Shown: positions 42,660-50,407 of the stretch, in pieces | Position numbering within the stretch: the first letter of the stretch is position 1 | How the letters are laid out: each line of letters opens with the position of its first letter | Notes under the pieces: model-generated | The model's input: the letters and a program-made list of their open reading frames with translations, nothing else | Told to the model about the DNA's origin: nothing | Database searches by the model: none | NCBI GenBank assembly: GCA_016717335.1 | Contig: JADKFS010000001.1 | Coordinates: 2,480,001-2,544,000, forward strand | Direction: 5' to 3' | Source of the DNA: Candidatus Ribeiella danica | GTDB taxonomy: Bacteria; Chloroflexota; Chloroflexia; Chloroflexales; Roseiflexaceae | Length of the DNA stretch: 64,000 nucleotides | Program-made: the position numbers and the translations under genes

Positions 42660-43095
42660 GCACGCGCCCAGGCTGCGTGCCGGGGCTGCGCGCCCCGTGC
42701 CCCCGTGGGGCTGCGCGCCCCGTGCCCCCGTGGGTGTTACCTGTACCCGTATTGTGCGGGGGGCTGCGCGCCCCCCGCGGGCAGGGGCCGGCCGCGGCCC
42801 CCGCCGCCCCCCAGCCGGGGCTTCGCCCCTGGACCCCAAAAGCAGCCCGCCTCGGTTGCGATGCTTGGCGCGCATGCCCGGCTGAATCCACGCGCGGCGG
42901 GATGCAACTCGCCCGGCAAGCCTGGTGATAGGCATGCGCCACCAGCAATGCAATTGGTACGGCATTCTTTGCCGGAGGGAGGCCGGGGGAACCGGCGCGG
43001 GTTCCCCCGGGCGGGGGGCCGGGGGCGTAAGCCCCGGAGAAAAGATGACAAGATGACAAGACGAGAAGGCGCGGGGCCGGGGGCGTAAGCCCCGG
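42660..43095 (-). repeat. Dispersed GC-rich element, copy R3 (inverted)
   Basis: The reverse complement of 42780-43044 carries the same ordered blocks as R1 and R2 (CTCCGGGGC, CGCCCGGGGGAACC / CGCCGGTTCCCC, CTCCGGCAAA, GGATTCAGCCGGGCATGCGC, GGGGTCCAGGGGCG). Flanking extensions are extra GC hairpins, and GATGACAA octamers at 43046-43065 flank it as at R1. It lies between the divergent HEXXH-protein and ABC ATPase genes. Confidence 0.85.
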
Positions 43096-43231
43096 AAGAA
43101 CCTACGAGCTATCGACGCGCCCAGCCCGGGGAACGTGGTATCATGCAACCTCGTCATAGCACGGCGCGTATAGAATCCGAGCGCACATCGCAGCCCATGT
43201 CCAGTGAGAGAGATCAGACGGAGAAGCCCAT

Positions 43232-44008
43232 ATGCGGAATCTCGACGGCGGCCAGCCCATGATCGAGGCGGCCGGCCTTCAAAAGAGCTACGGCGACACC
43301 CAGGCTGTCAAGGGCGTCGACCTGCAGGTGCGGCCGGGCGAGATCTTCGGCTTCCTGGGGCCGAACGGCGCCGGCAAGACCACGACGATCAAGATGCTGA
43401 TCGGCCTGCTGCGCCCGTCGGCCGGGGTGGCGCGCATCGGCGGGCACGACATCCAGCGCGAGCCGATCGCCGCCAAGTCGCTGATCGGCTACGTGCCCGA
43501 CCAGCCGTACCTGCCGGAGAAGCTGACCGCGCGCGAGTTCCTGGAGTTCATCGCCGGGCTGTACCAGATCGACCGGGCGGCGGCCAGCCGGCGCGGCGAG
43601 GAGCTGCTCAAGCTGTTCGGCCTGGCCGACCGCGCCGACGAGCTGGTCGGCGGCTACTCGCACGGCATGCGCCAGAAGACCGCCCTGGCCGGCGCGCTGC
43701 TGCACAACCCCCAGGCGTTCTTCCTGGACGAGCCGACCGTCGGGCTCGACCCGCGCAGCGCCCGCCTGATCAAGGACATCCTGCGCGAGGTGGCCGAGCG
43801 CGGCACGGCGGTGTTTATGTCCACGCACATCCTGGAGATCGCCGAGCGCATGTGCGACCGCGTGGCGATCATCAGCAGCGGCCAGGTGATCGCCACCGGC
43901 ACGATCGACGAGCTGCGCGCCGGCCGGGCCGGCGAGAGCCTTGAGGATATCTTCCTGGAGCTGACCGGCGGCTCGGAAGAGGCCGAGATCGCGGCGGCCC
44001 TTTCGTGA
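43232..44008 (+). CDS. ABC transporter ATP-binding protein
   Basis: ATPase subunit, 258 residues, of an ABC-2 type exporter. Walker A is GPNGAGKTTTIKML, the signature is GYSHGMRQK (variant of LSGGQ typical of drug and multi-substrate ABC-2 ATPases), and Walker B is AFFLDEPTVGLDP. ATG 43232 follows GGAGA; a second Met ten codons in (MIEAAGLQKSYG) is also possible. The partner permease starts 132 bases downstream after a repeat array. Substrate unknown. Confidence 0.93.
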   Translation: MRNLDGGQPMIEAAGLQKSYGDTQAVKGVDLQVRPGEIFGFLGPNGAGKTTTIKMLIGLLRPSAGVARIGGHDIQREPIAAKSLIGYVPDQPYLPEKLTAREFLEFIAGLYQIDRAAASRRGEELLKLFGLADRADELVGGYSHGMRQKTALAGALLHNPQAFFLDEPTVGLDPRSARLIKDILREVAERGTAVFMSTHILEIAERMCDRVAIISSGQVIATGTIDELRAGRAGESLEDIFLELTGGSEEAEIAAALS

Positions 44009-44033
44009 GCGAGAGCAAGGTGGCGAGCGTTGA

Positions 44034-44127
44034 ACGTTGAACGTTGAACGTTGAACGCTGAATGCTGCCGACTGTCGACTATCGACTGCCGCCTGCCGCC
44101 TGCCGCCTGCCGCCTGCCGCCTGCTTG
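44034..44127. repeat. Mixed heptamer array between ABC genes
   Basis: AACGTTG heptamers (44034-44058), then GACTGTCGACTATCGACTG units, then five CGCCTGC heptamers (44091-44125). The array fills the gap between the ATPase and permease genes. Confidence 0.85.
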
Positions 44128-44139
44128 GTGGAGCTATAG

Positions 44140-45933
44140 ATGTCAATCTGGAATGCAATACTGGTGATCGCCCGCGCGCGGCTGCTGATCGCCCGCAACA
44201 CCTTCTGGCGCGGCAAGATTCGCCGGAAGATCTTCTGGGTCGTGGCTGTGGCCGCGCTGTGCCTGGCCTCGTACGGGCTGTACCAGCTGACCGGCACGAT
44301 CGTCCGCGCGATCACAAGCCCGGCCTTCACCGCGGCGCTGGAGCGCTTCAACCGCACCAGCTCGCAGGCGCCGATACCGACCGACTTTCGCCCGTACCTG
44401 ATGGCGCTGCCGAGCATCGTGCTGTTCCTGTCGCTGGTGCTGCTGGTGCTGACCAGCTTCACGACGGTGCTGTCGTCGCTGTACCTGTCGGGCGACATGG
44501 ACATGCTGCTGGCCGCGCCGGTGCCGATGCGGGCGGTGTTCGTCGTGAAGTTCTTCGGCGGGCTGCTGGTCCCGTACACGCTGCTGTTCTTCCTGGTCGG
44601 CCCATTCTTGCTGGGCTTCGGCCGCGGGCTGGGGTTCGGCGCGGCCTTCTTCGCGGCCGCCATCCCCACGCTGATCTTGCTGCCGCTGCTGCCGACCGGC
44701 CTGGGCGCGCTGCTGGTCATGGCGGTCGTGCGGGTGATCCCGGCGCGGCGCGCGCGCGAGATCGTCGGCGTGCTCGGCGGTATGGTCGGCGTGAGCTGGT
44801 ATATCTTCAGCCAGTTCTCGCGCCAGCTGGCTCCGCAAGTCGCCAGCGCGCGCACGCTGGACTACCTGCGCCGCTTCGACAGTCCGCTGATCCCGTCGGC
44901 CTGGGCCGGCCGGTCGCTGGTGGCGGCGGGCGAGGGCCGCTGGGCCGAGCTGGCGATCTACGGCGGGCTGTTCGCGGCGCTCTCGCTCGGCGTCTTCATC
45001 GCCTGCCTGGGGCTGGCCGAGCGGCTCTACTACGCCGGCTGGTCGAATATGTCGACGCAGGGCGGGCGCGTGCGCCGACGAACGACGAACGACGAACGAC
45101 GAACGACGAGCGATGCGCCGAGTAACGCCTCCAGCCTCCAGCCCACGGCGCGTTGGTCGTCGGTCCTTGGTCGTTGGTCGTCTTTCCTGCCGGAGCAGTC
45201 GCGCGCGGTGCTGACCAAGGACCTGCGGATCTTCCCGCGCGACCTGCGCAACCTGCAGCAGCTGATCTTCCCGCTGGTGCTGGCGGGGGTCTGGTCGTTC
45301 CAGCTAGTGACCAGCGGGGTGTCGATGGGGCGCGGCCAGGCGCCGGGCTGGTTTCAATCGCTGACTACGCTGGCGTCGGCTGGGATCAGCTTCTACATCT
45401 GCCTGGTGCTGTCGGGCGCGATGGGCGGGCCGGGGATCAGCCGCGAGGGCAAGGGCTTCTGGCTGCTCAGGGTCGCGCCGATCAGCGCGCGCCGGCTGCT
45501 GCTCGGCAAGCTGGTGCTGGCCTACCTGCCGTTCCCGGTGGTCGGCACGCTGTTCGTGGTGTTTCTCTCGATCCTGCAGCACAGCACGCCGGTCGAGTTC
45601 GTGCGCTCGCTGGCGCTGGTGCTGATCGCGGGGCTGGGCACCACCAGCATCACGCTGGGCCTCGGCGCCGCGTTTCCCAAGCTCAACTGGGAGAACCCGC
45701 GCCAGCAGACGTCGTTCCAAGCCGGCTGCCTTGCGCCGATCCTCTACCTGCTCTACCTGGCGCTGGCGCTCGGCGCGGTGATCGGGCTGCCGGCGCTCGG
45801 GCTGCTGGCGCCCGAGTTCACGGCGGCGCTGACGGTGGGCGGCTGGGCGATCTTCCTGGGGCTGACTGCACTGGCGGCCGGGGGCGCGCTGGCGTTCGGC
45901 GCGGCGCGGCTCGAGCAGATCGAGGTGGGGTAG
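44140..45933 (+). CDS. ABC transporter permease
   Basis: The 597-residue membrane subunit has about twelve hydrophobic helices, six before and six after a central soluble loop. It is related to ABC-2 exporter permeases (LPSIVLFLSLVLLVLTSF; FWLLRVAPISARRLLLGKLV). The cytosolic loop (about residues 311-349) is encoded by an inverted CGACGAA / TTGGTCG repeat and is probably an unconserved linker that replaces the normal loop. Pairs with the ATPase at 43232-44008. Confidence 0.88.
   Translation: MSIWNAILVIARARLLIARNTFWRGKIRRKIFWVVAVAALCLASYGLYQLTGTIVRAITSPAFTAALERFNRTSSQAPIPTDFRPYLMALPSIVLFLSLVLLVLTSFTTVLSSLYLSGDMDMLLAAPVPMRAVFVVKFFGGLLVPYTLLFFLVGPFLLGFGRGLGFGAAFFAAAIPTLILLPLLPTGLGALLVMAVVRVIPARRAREIVGVLGGMVGVSWYIFSQFSRQLAPQVASARTLDYLRRFDSPLIPSAWAGRSLVAAGEGRWAELAIYGGLFAALSLGVFIACLGLAERLYYAGWSNMSTQGGRVRRRTTNDERRTTSDAPSNASSLQPTARWSSVLGRWSSFLPEQSRAVLTKDLRIFPRDLRNLQQLIFPLVLAGVWSFQLVTSGVSMGRGQAPGWFQSLTTLASAGISFYICLVLSGAMGGPGISREGKGFWLLRVAPISARRLLLGKLVLAYLPFPVVGTLFVVFLSILQHSTPVEFVRSLALVLIAGLGTTSITLGLGAAFPKLNWENPRQQTSFQAGCLAPILYLLYLALALGAVIGLPALGLLAPEFTAALTVGGWAIFLGLTALAAGGALAFGAARLEQIEVG
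45075..45182. repeat. In-frame short-repeat hairpin in ABC permease gene
   Basis: Five ACGACGA units (45077-45112) face TTGGTCGTCGGTCCTTGGTCG units (45152-45181). The array is translated through the loop between two membrane halves of the permease. Confidence 0.9.
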
Positions 45934-45944
45934 CTGCGCTGGTT

Positions 45945-46076
45945 TCCCTCACCCCCCTGCCCCCTCTCCCAATCCGGGAGAGGGGGTATCCTTCTAGCAG
46001 CTGCGTGCGGTCGCTATGCGACCACAGGCAGCTGCCAAGAATCTGGCCCTCCCAGGCGGGGAGGGGGTCACGAGGT
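45945..46076. repeat. Family B repeat between convergent genes
   Basis: CCCCCTCTCCC (45960-45970) pairs with GGGAGAGGGGG (45976-45986); a second hairpin with ~15-19-bp arms lies at 45993-46036 (GCAGCTGCGTGCGGTCGC against its complement with small mismatches). It may serve as a bidirectional terminator. Confidence 0.75.
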
Positions 46077-46094
46077 AAGGCACATACTGCCGAT

Positions 46095-46946
46095 CTAGCG
46101 CTGCCGCGCCCGGCGGCGCAGCAGCATGCTCAGCGCCAGGGCGGCCAGCCCGAGCGCCGCGAGGATGGGGAGGCGCGCGCTGGCGTCTTCGCCGCCGGTC
46201 CGCGGCAGATTGCGCGGAACTGGGGCCGCTGTGGGCGGTAGATCGGTCGGGGCGGGGGTGGCGGCCGGCGACGCTTCCTCCGGTGTGGCGGTCGCGCCCG
46301 AGCCGCCGAGGATCGCGAACGTGACCTCGGCGCTGTTGTTGCTCGGGTCGTCGGTCGAGCTGCTGGTCGTCAGGCTCACGCCGTTGCGCCCACTGGGCGG
46401 CTGGGCGCGCTCGTTCACGCGGGCGCGGATGCGGAGCGTGATCTGTTCGCCCGGCGCGACCGAGCCGATGTCGACGGTGACCGTTCGCCCGCTGACGGTG
46501 AGGCTGCCACGGCTGGCGGTCGCGTCGAGCAGGTCCAGGTAGTCGGGCAGCGAGTCGGTGACGACGACATCGTTCGCCGTCCGATTGCCGCGGTTGGTCA
46601 CAACGATCGTGAACGTAATCTCATCCCCCACGCGCGCCTCGGCCACGCTGGCGGACTTTGTGATGGCCGGGTCGGCGACGATCTGCTCGGTCGGCGGCGG
46701 CTTCGGCGTCGACGTGGCGGTCGGCGGCGGCGTATCGGTCGGCATGGCGGTCGACCCGGCCGTGGCCGTAGCGGTCGGCGGCGGCGGGACCGCCGTGAAC
46801 GTGGGCGTGGCGGGCTCGGTGGGGGTGCCCGTGACCGCGGCAGGCGGCGCGGCGTTTGTTCGCATCACCCCGCCCGGCAGCCCCGAAAGCAGCAGGAGCG
46901 CCATGACAAACGCCGCCAGCCCAGATCGTGTGATCCATCGCTTCAT
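46095..46946 (-). CDS. DUF11-domain cell-surface protein with LPxTG-type sorting signal
   Basis: Signal peptide (about 1-25), Pro/Thr-rich linker, one DUF11-type beta domain (~90-215, ARVGDEITFTIVVTNRGN ... VTVDIGSVAPGEQITLRIRA). A second Pro-rich stretch follows, then a C-terminal LPRTGGEDA motif, hydrophobic helix and Arg-rich tail (LLRRRARQR). That is the layout of sortase-anchored proteins; no sortase gene is in the window. ATG 46946 (MKRWITRSG) lies 9 bases after AAGGAG; a Met six codons upstream lies too close to that site. Confidence 0.85.
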   Translation of the reverse strand: MKRWITRSGLAAFVMALLLLSGLPGGVMRTNAAPPAAVTGTPTEPATPTFTAVPPPPTATATAGSTAMPTDTPPPTATSTPKPPPTEQIVADPAITKSASVAEARVGDEITFTIVVTNRGNRTANDVVVTDSLPDYLDLLDATASRGSLTVSGRTVTVDIGSVAPGEQITLRIRARVNERAQPPSGRNGVSLTTSSSTDDPSNNSAEVTFAILGGSGATATPEEASPAATPAPTDLPPTAAPVPRNLPRTGGEDASARLPILAALGLAALALSMLLRRRARQR

Positions 46947-47503
46947 TCCACATGCTCCTTGCACACGCCAGACTTCATGAGAGAGACTGGCTACTCAACA
47001 TATAGCTCTAGGGGAGGCGCTTGGGGAGGGCGAAGCCCTTCCCAAAACCCCACCAAAACGTGAGATTTCAGCGCAGCGCGCTATAGAATACTAACTCTAC
47101 ACGATTACATGGAACGAATACTGACAAATAACCTGTTGCAGGATTGATATTTAGACAGAAAGCGCGCCGGCGTTATGGCGAGGGCTTCCGCACCGGGCAT
47201 ATACCGGCATGTGTTGCCTGGAAACGGCCTCAGGAGCCTTTAATGTAGTATATACTACCTTCTAGCGTTGTGAATGCGTGCTTTGTGTATGATCGATAAC
47301 AGTTCTATTGCAGGATGGTTGCCTTCCTGGCGCGGCGGCGGCCAAACACGCCGTGCCGATGGCCGCCGCCCGCGCGGCTGCACACGCCGCGGCCGGGCGC
47401 TCGGGCAGCCATGGGACCATATATCGTACTAGTCTTCCACAATTTCCACAAAATGTGGATATCTTGCGCCCAGGGCCTCCTGATCGGGTAGAGCGCCGAA
47501 GTT
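46947..47503. other. Intergenic region with palindrome and structured leader
   Basis: A 557-base gap between divergent genes. It contains an 11-bp hairpin (47021-47045), a perfect 14-bp palindrome GTAGTATATACTAC (47245-47258) that looks like an operator, and a strong GC hairpin (47331-47343 with 47361-47374) in the likely leader of the methylase gene. No gene recognised. Confidence 0.5.
47245..47258. promoter_or_regulatory. 14-bp palindrome, possible operator
   Basis: GTAGTATATACTAC is a perfect palindrome in an otherwise gene-free region upstream of the DNA methylase gene. A dimeric regulator could bind it. Confidence 0.4.
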
Positions 47504-48988
47504 ATGACAAGTATCAGCCCACATCGCCGCGCCTACGGACAATTCTTTACACCTGAGCCGGTGGTGGCCGCCTGCTACGATCTGCTCGCCGGCGCGCTGC
47601 CGGAAAGCCCGAGAATCGCCGACCCGGCCTGCGGCGATGGGGCCTTCCTGCGCTACGCGGCCACCCGCGCGATCTCCGCGCCCGCACGGATCGCCGGCTG
47701 CGACGTCGACGCGCAGCTCGTCGGCGCGCTCGTGGCCGCGGGGCTGCCTGGCGTGCGGGTCGCCGATGGGCTCGACCCGGCCAGCCTGCCGGCCGGCTCG
47801 TTCGACCTGGTGGCCGGCAACCCACCGTTCGGCATCGCCACGCGCCGGGATGGCGGGCCGCCGCTGGCGAGCGAGGTGCGCTTCGTGCTGCGCGCGCTGG
47901 AGCTGGCGCGGCCGGGCGGGCATGTCGTGCTGGTGCTGCCGAGCGGCGTGCTGGCGAACGAGCGGCTGCGCGGCGTCCGCGCCGCGCTGATCGAGCGCTG
48001 CTGCGTGCTGGCGGTGATCACGCTGCCGCGCGAGACCTTTCGCGGCGCGGGCACGAGCGCGGCCTGCAGCATCCTCGCGCTGCGGCGCGCGCCCGCCCCG
48101 GCCGGCCACCAGGTCTTCTTCGCGCTGGCCGAGCGGCTCGGCGACCTGCCGGAGATCGTGTCGGCATACCAGAGTCGATTGCCGGTTGCGGAGCGCGAAT
48201 CTCTATCTACAATCTGCAATCCACAATCTGCCATGCCCACAGGGTTCTGGCTGCCGCAGACCGCGGAGCTGGCGCGGCGGATGGACGCACACTTCTGGCA
48301 GCCGGGCTATCGCGCTCTGCTGGAGCGGCTGGCCGCGCGCCACCCGCTGCGGCCGCTCGGCGAGCTGCTCGATGGGCGGCACGGCCGGCTGCTCGCCGGC
48401 GACCACGTGCGCCGATCGCGCGGCGAGACGAAGGGGCCGGGGCTGCCCTACGAGTACTACCAGACGCGCGAGTTCTTGCCGGCGGGCTACAACTACGCCG
48501 CGATCGAGCGCTGCGACGAGCGGGCCTACCAGCGGCTCGGCCACACGGCGGTGCGCCAGAACGACATCCTGGTGTCGTGCGCGGGGATGGGCGGCGCGGG
48601 GCGCGGGCGGGTCTGCCTGGTCACCCACCGGCCCGGCCCGTCGTGCACCGGCGACGTCTTCGTCTTGCGGGCCGAGCGGCCCGATCCGACCTTCCTGTTC
48701 CTGTTTCTGGTGGGAGCGGCCGGCCGGGCGCAGCTGCTGCGGCTGCAGAACGGCGTCGGCACGGTGAACCTGAGCGCCGACGAGCTGCTGCAGGTCGAGG
48801 TTCCACAGATCCCCGCGACCGAGCAGGCCGCGCTCGCGGAGGGCTACCGGCCGGTCGCGGCGACTCACACCGCCGCCATGGCCGCGCTGCAGCGCGGCGA
48901 CCAGGGGCTGTTCGAGCGCGCGCGCGCGCGCTCGGAGGCGCTGCTGGAGGTGCTGAAGCGCGAGGTGGAAGGGCTGCTGCTGGGGTAG
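47504..48988 (+). CDS. N6-adenine DNA methyltransferase fused to a specificity-type domain
   Basis: Residues ~1-225: gamma-class N6-adenine methylase with YGQFFTPEPVV, SAM motif I DPACGDGAFLR (about 40-50) and catalytic motif IV AGNPPFG (about 104-110). Residues ~245-494: an S-subunit/type IIG-like target recognition region (RQNDILVSCAGMGGAGRG; LLRLQNGVGTVNLSADELLQ; VEVPQIPATEQAAL) with a C-terminal helix. No nuclease domain is in this protein and no restriction gene is adjacent, so it may be an orphan methylase. Residues ~228-245 come from a short-repeat array at the domain junction. ATG 47504 lacks a strong ribosome site. Confidence 0.88.
   Translation: MTSISPHRRAYGQFFTPEPVVAACYDLLAGALPESPRIADPACGDGAFLRYAATRAISAPARIAGCDVDAQLVGALVAAGLPGVRVADGLDPASLPAGSFDLVAGNPPFGIATRRDGGPPLASEVRFVLRALELARPGGHVVLVLPSGVLANERLRGVRAALIERCCVLAVITLPRETFRGAGTSAACSILALRRAPAPAGHQVFFALAERLGDLPEIVSAYQSRLPVAERESLSTICNPQSAMPTGFWLPQTAELARRMDAHFWQPGYRALLERLAARHPLRPLGELLDGRHGRLLAGDHVRRSRGETKGPGLPYEYYQTREFLPAGYNYAAIERCDERAYQRLGHTAVRQNDILVSCAGMGGAGRGRVCLVTHRPGPSCTGDVFVLRAERPDPTFLFLFLVGAAGRAQLLRLQNGVGTVNLSADELLQVEVPQIPATEQAALAEGYRPVAATHTAAMAALQRGDQGLFERARARSEALLEVLKREVEGLLLG
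48186..48236. repeat. In-frame short-repeat arm inside methylase gene
   Basis: ATCTACAATCTGCAATCC units (48196-48235), the same family as at 369-431, form part of the junction between the methylase and specificity domains. The left arm is degraded. Confidence 0.75.
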
Positions 48989-48996
48989 CTGCCCGC

Positions 48997-49042
48997 ACCC
49001 CTTTCCCCACCCCTGACGGGGGTGGGGATGGGGAGCGATCGG
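48997..49042. terminator. GC-rich hairpin between convergent genes
   Basis: CCCCACCCC (49001-49011) pairs with GGGGTGGGG (49018-49028), flanked by more C/G runs, between the convergent methylase and lipase genes. There is no clear T-run, so terminator function is uncertain. Confidence 0.45.
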
Positions 49043-49071
49043 CGACCGCCGCAGAAAGAATCACAGCGCGA

Positions 49072-50031
49072 TCACGCGACCTGGGATGCGGCGGCGCTCT
49101 TGTTCCGCCTGACCTTGACCGTCTGGGTCACGAAATCCAGCGTTGGCGCGCCGAGCAGAGCCAGGTAGGTGTTGTGGCCATGCTGGTCGCTCGCCTCGGC
49201 GAACCAGTCGTCCGAGCCGCCGCACGAGCCGTCCAGGCATGTGCCTGCGCCATTGGTCTGGCTGTAGGACACGTCGTCGGCGTCGGCCAGCCAGTCCTCG
49301 ATCAGCTCGACCACGTCCTGCAGCACCAGCGGGCAGGGCGGGCCGGGCTCGGGGAACAGCTGCTCGATCTGCTCGAGGTCGGCCCAGGCGTTTGGAACGA
49401 CGTCGAGCGAGTTCCAGAAGCGCGCCGAGCTTGGGAACAGCTGGTCGTACATCTCGGCAAAGACCTGGTTTCCGGCGGTCGGCGCGGCGAACGTGCAGGT
49501 GTTGATCGCCGCCGCGCCGCCAAGCTGAGAGCGCAGCCACGGCGCCAGAACCGTCGTCAGGCAGCCGCCCAGGCTATGGCCGGTGACCCAGAGGTCGCCG
49601 CCGGCCTCGGCAAGACGCGCCTCAAGGAACTCCAGCAGCGTCTGGCCGCCCCACGCCAGGCTCGCCAGGTCGTCCAACCCGCTCAGCGCCCCGGCGGCGA
49701 CCAGCGCGCCCGGCACCGGCGGGTCCTGCCACTCCAGCTGATTCCCGACGTCGAGGTCGTCGTACACGTCCAACAGCATCGTCAGGTCGAAGTGCGGGTA
49801 GGTCCCGCGGATGGCGACTGCGTAGCTATTGCGGGCCTGGTTGTAGGTCACGTACATCAGGTTGGTCTCGCTCTCGCCCGGGCCCCACACGAGCTGCCAC
49901 TGGCCCTGGGTCGCCAGGCCCCTCTCGCCCAGGTAGGCCGGGATGCCGCTCGCGGGATCGGCGTAGGAGATCGCGGCCAGAGTCATCATGATCTGGGGGA
50001 TGGTGTAGGTGGTCGAGCCATCCTCGGACAT
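49072..50031 (-). CDS. Class 3 (fungal-type) lipase
   Basis: Alpha/beta hydrolase of the lipase_3 family, 319 residues. The nucleophile motif VTGHSLGGCLTT is present, preceded by the usual AIRGTYPHFDLTMLLDVYDD oxyanion-side segment; the Asp and His of the triad should lie in the second half (HGHNTYL carries a plausible His). No obvious signal peptide. ATG 50031 follows a strong AAGGAGG; the frame is open far upstream, but that part crosses repeat DNA and is not real. Upstream lies a 376-base gap with family B hairpins. Confidence 0.88.
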   Translation of the reverse strand: MSEDGSTTYTIPQIMMTLAAISYADPASGIPAYLGERGLATQGQWQLVWGPGESETNLMYVTYNQARNSYAVAIRGTYPHFDLTMLLDVYDDLDVGNQLEWQDPPVPGALVAAGALSGLDDLASLAWGGQTLLEFLEARLAEAGGDLWVTGHSLGGCLTTVLAPWLRSQLGGAAAINTCTFAAPTAGNQVFAEMYDQLFPSSARFWNSLDVVPNAWADLEQIEQLFPEPGPPCPLVLQDVVELIEDWLADADDVSYSQTNGAGTCLDGSCGGSDDWFAEASDQHGHNTYLALLGAPTLDFVTQTVKVRRNKSAAASQVA

Positions 50032-50129
50032 GGTCAGCCTCCTTCTGCGAAGCCGATAAACGCCTGTGTACGTGATCGGTGAGTTCTGATTATAATAGCA
50101 CTGTTTGTGTGGTTGCAACGTCTTTGACC

Positions 50130-50385
50130 CCACCCCCCACCCCCTGGCCCCCTCCCCTAAAAGGGAGGGGGAATAGATCTGGCGTCGTGGTGCGGTCGCT
50201 CGGCGACCGCACCACGACGCCGACAAGAATCCCCCCGCTCCCGCGCGCGGGAGCGGGAGGCAAGGGGGGAGGGCCGACGTTGCACGAGCCCCGCCCCACC
50301 CCCTGGCCCTGCCAGGGGCGGGGGAAATAAGATGGCGGTGTGGTGTAGCCGCAAAGCAGCCGCACCACACCGCCACACGAAATTC
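50130..50385. repeat. Family B repeat, two units
   Basis: Unit 1: CCCCCTCCC pairs with GGGAGGGGG (50148-50171), then a perfect 19-bp hairpin 50181-50199 / 50203-50221 with triloop TCG. Unit 2: GC stems at 50227-50260 and 50300-50330, then a hairpin with ~13-bp arms at 50334-50377 (GGCGGTGTGGTG against CACCACACCGCC). This fills the 376-base gap between the lipase and ABC genes. Confidence 0.85.
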
Positions 50386-50407
50386 CTCGAGAAGCGCAGA
50401 CCGGCCT

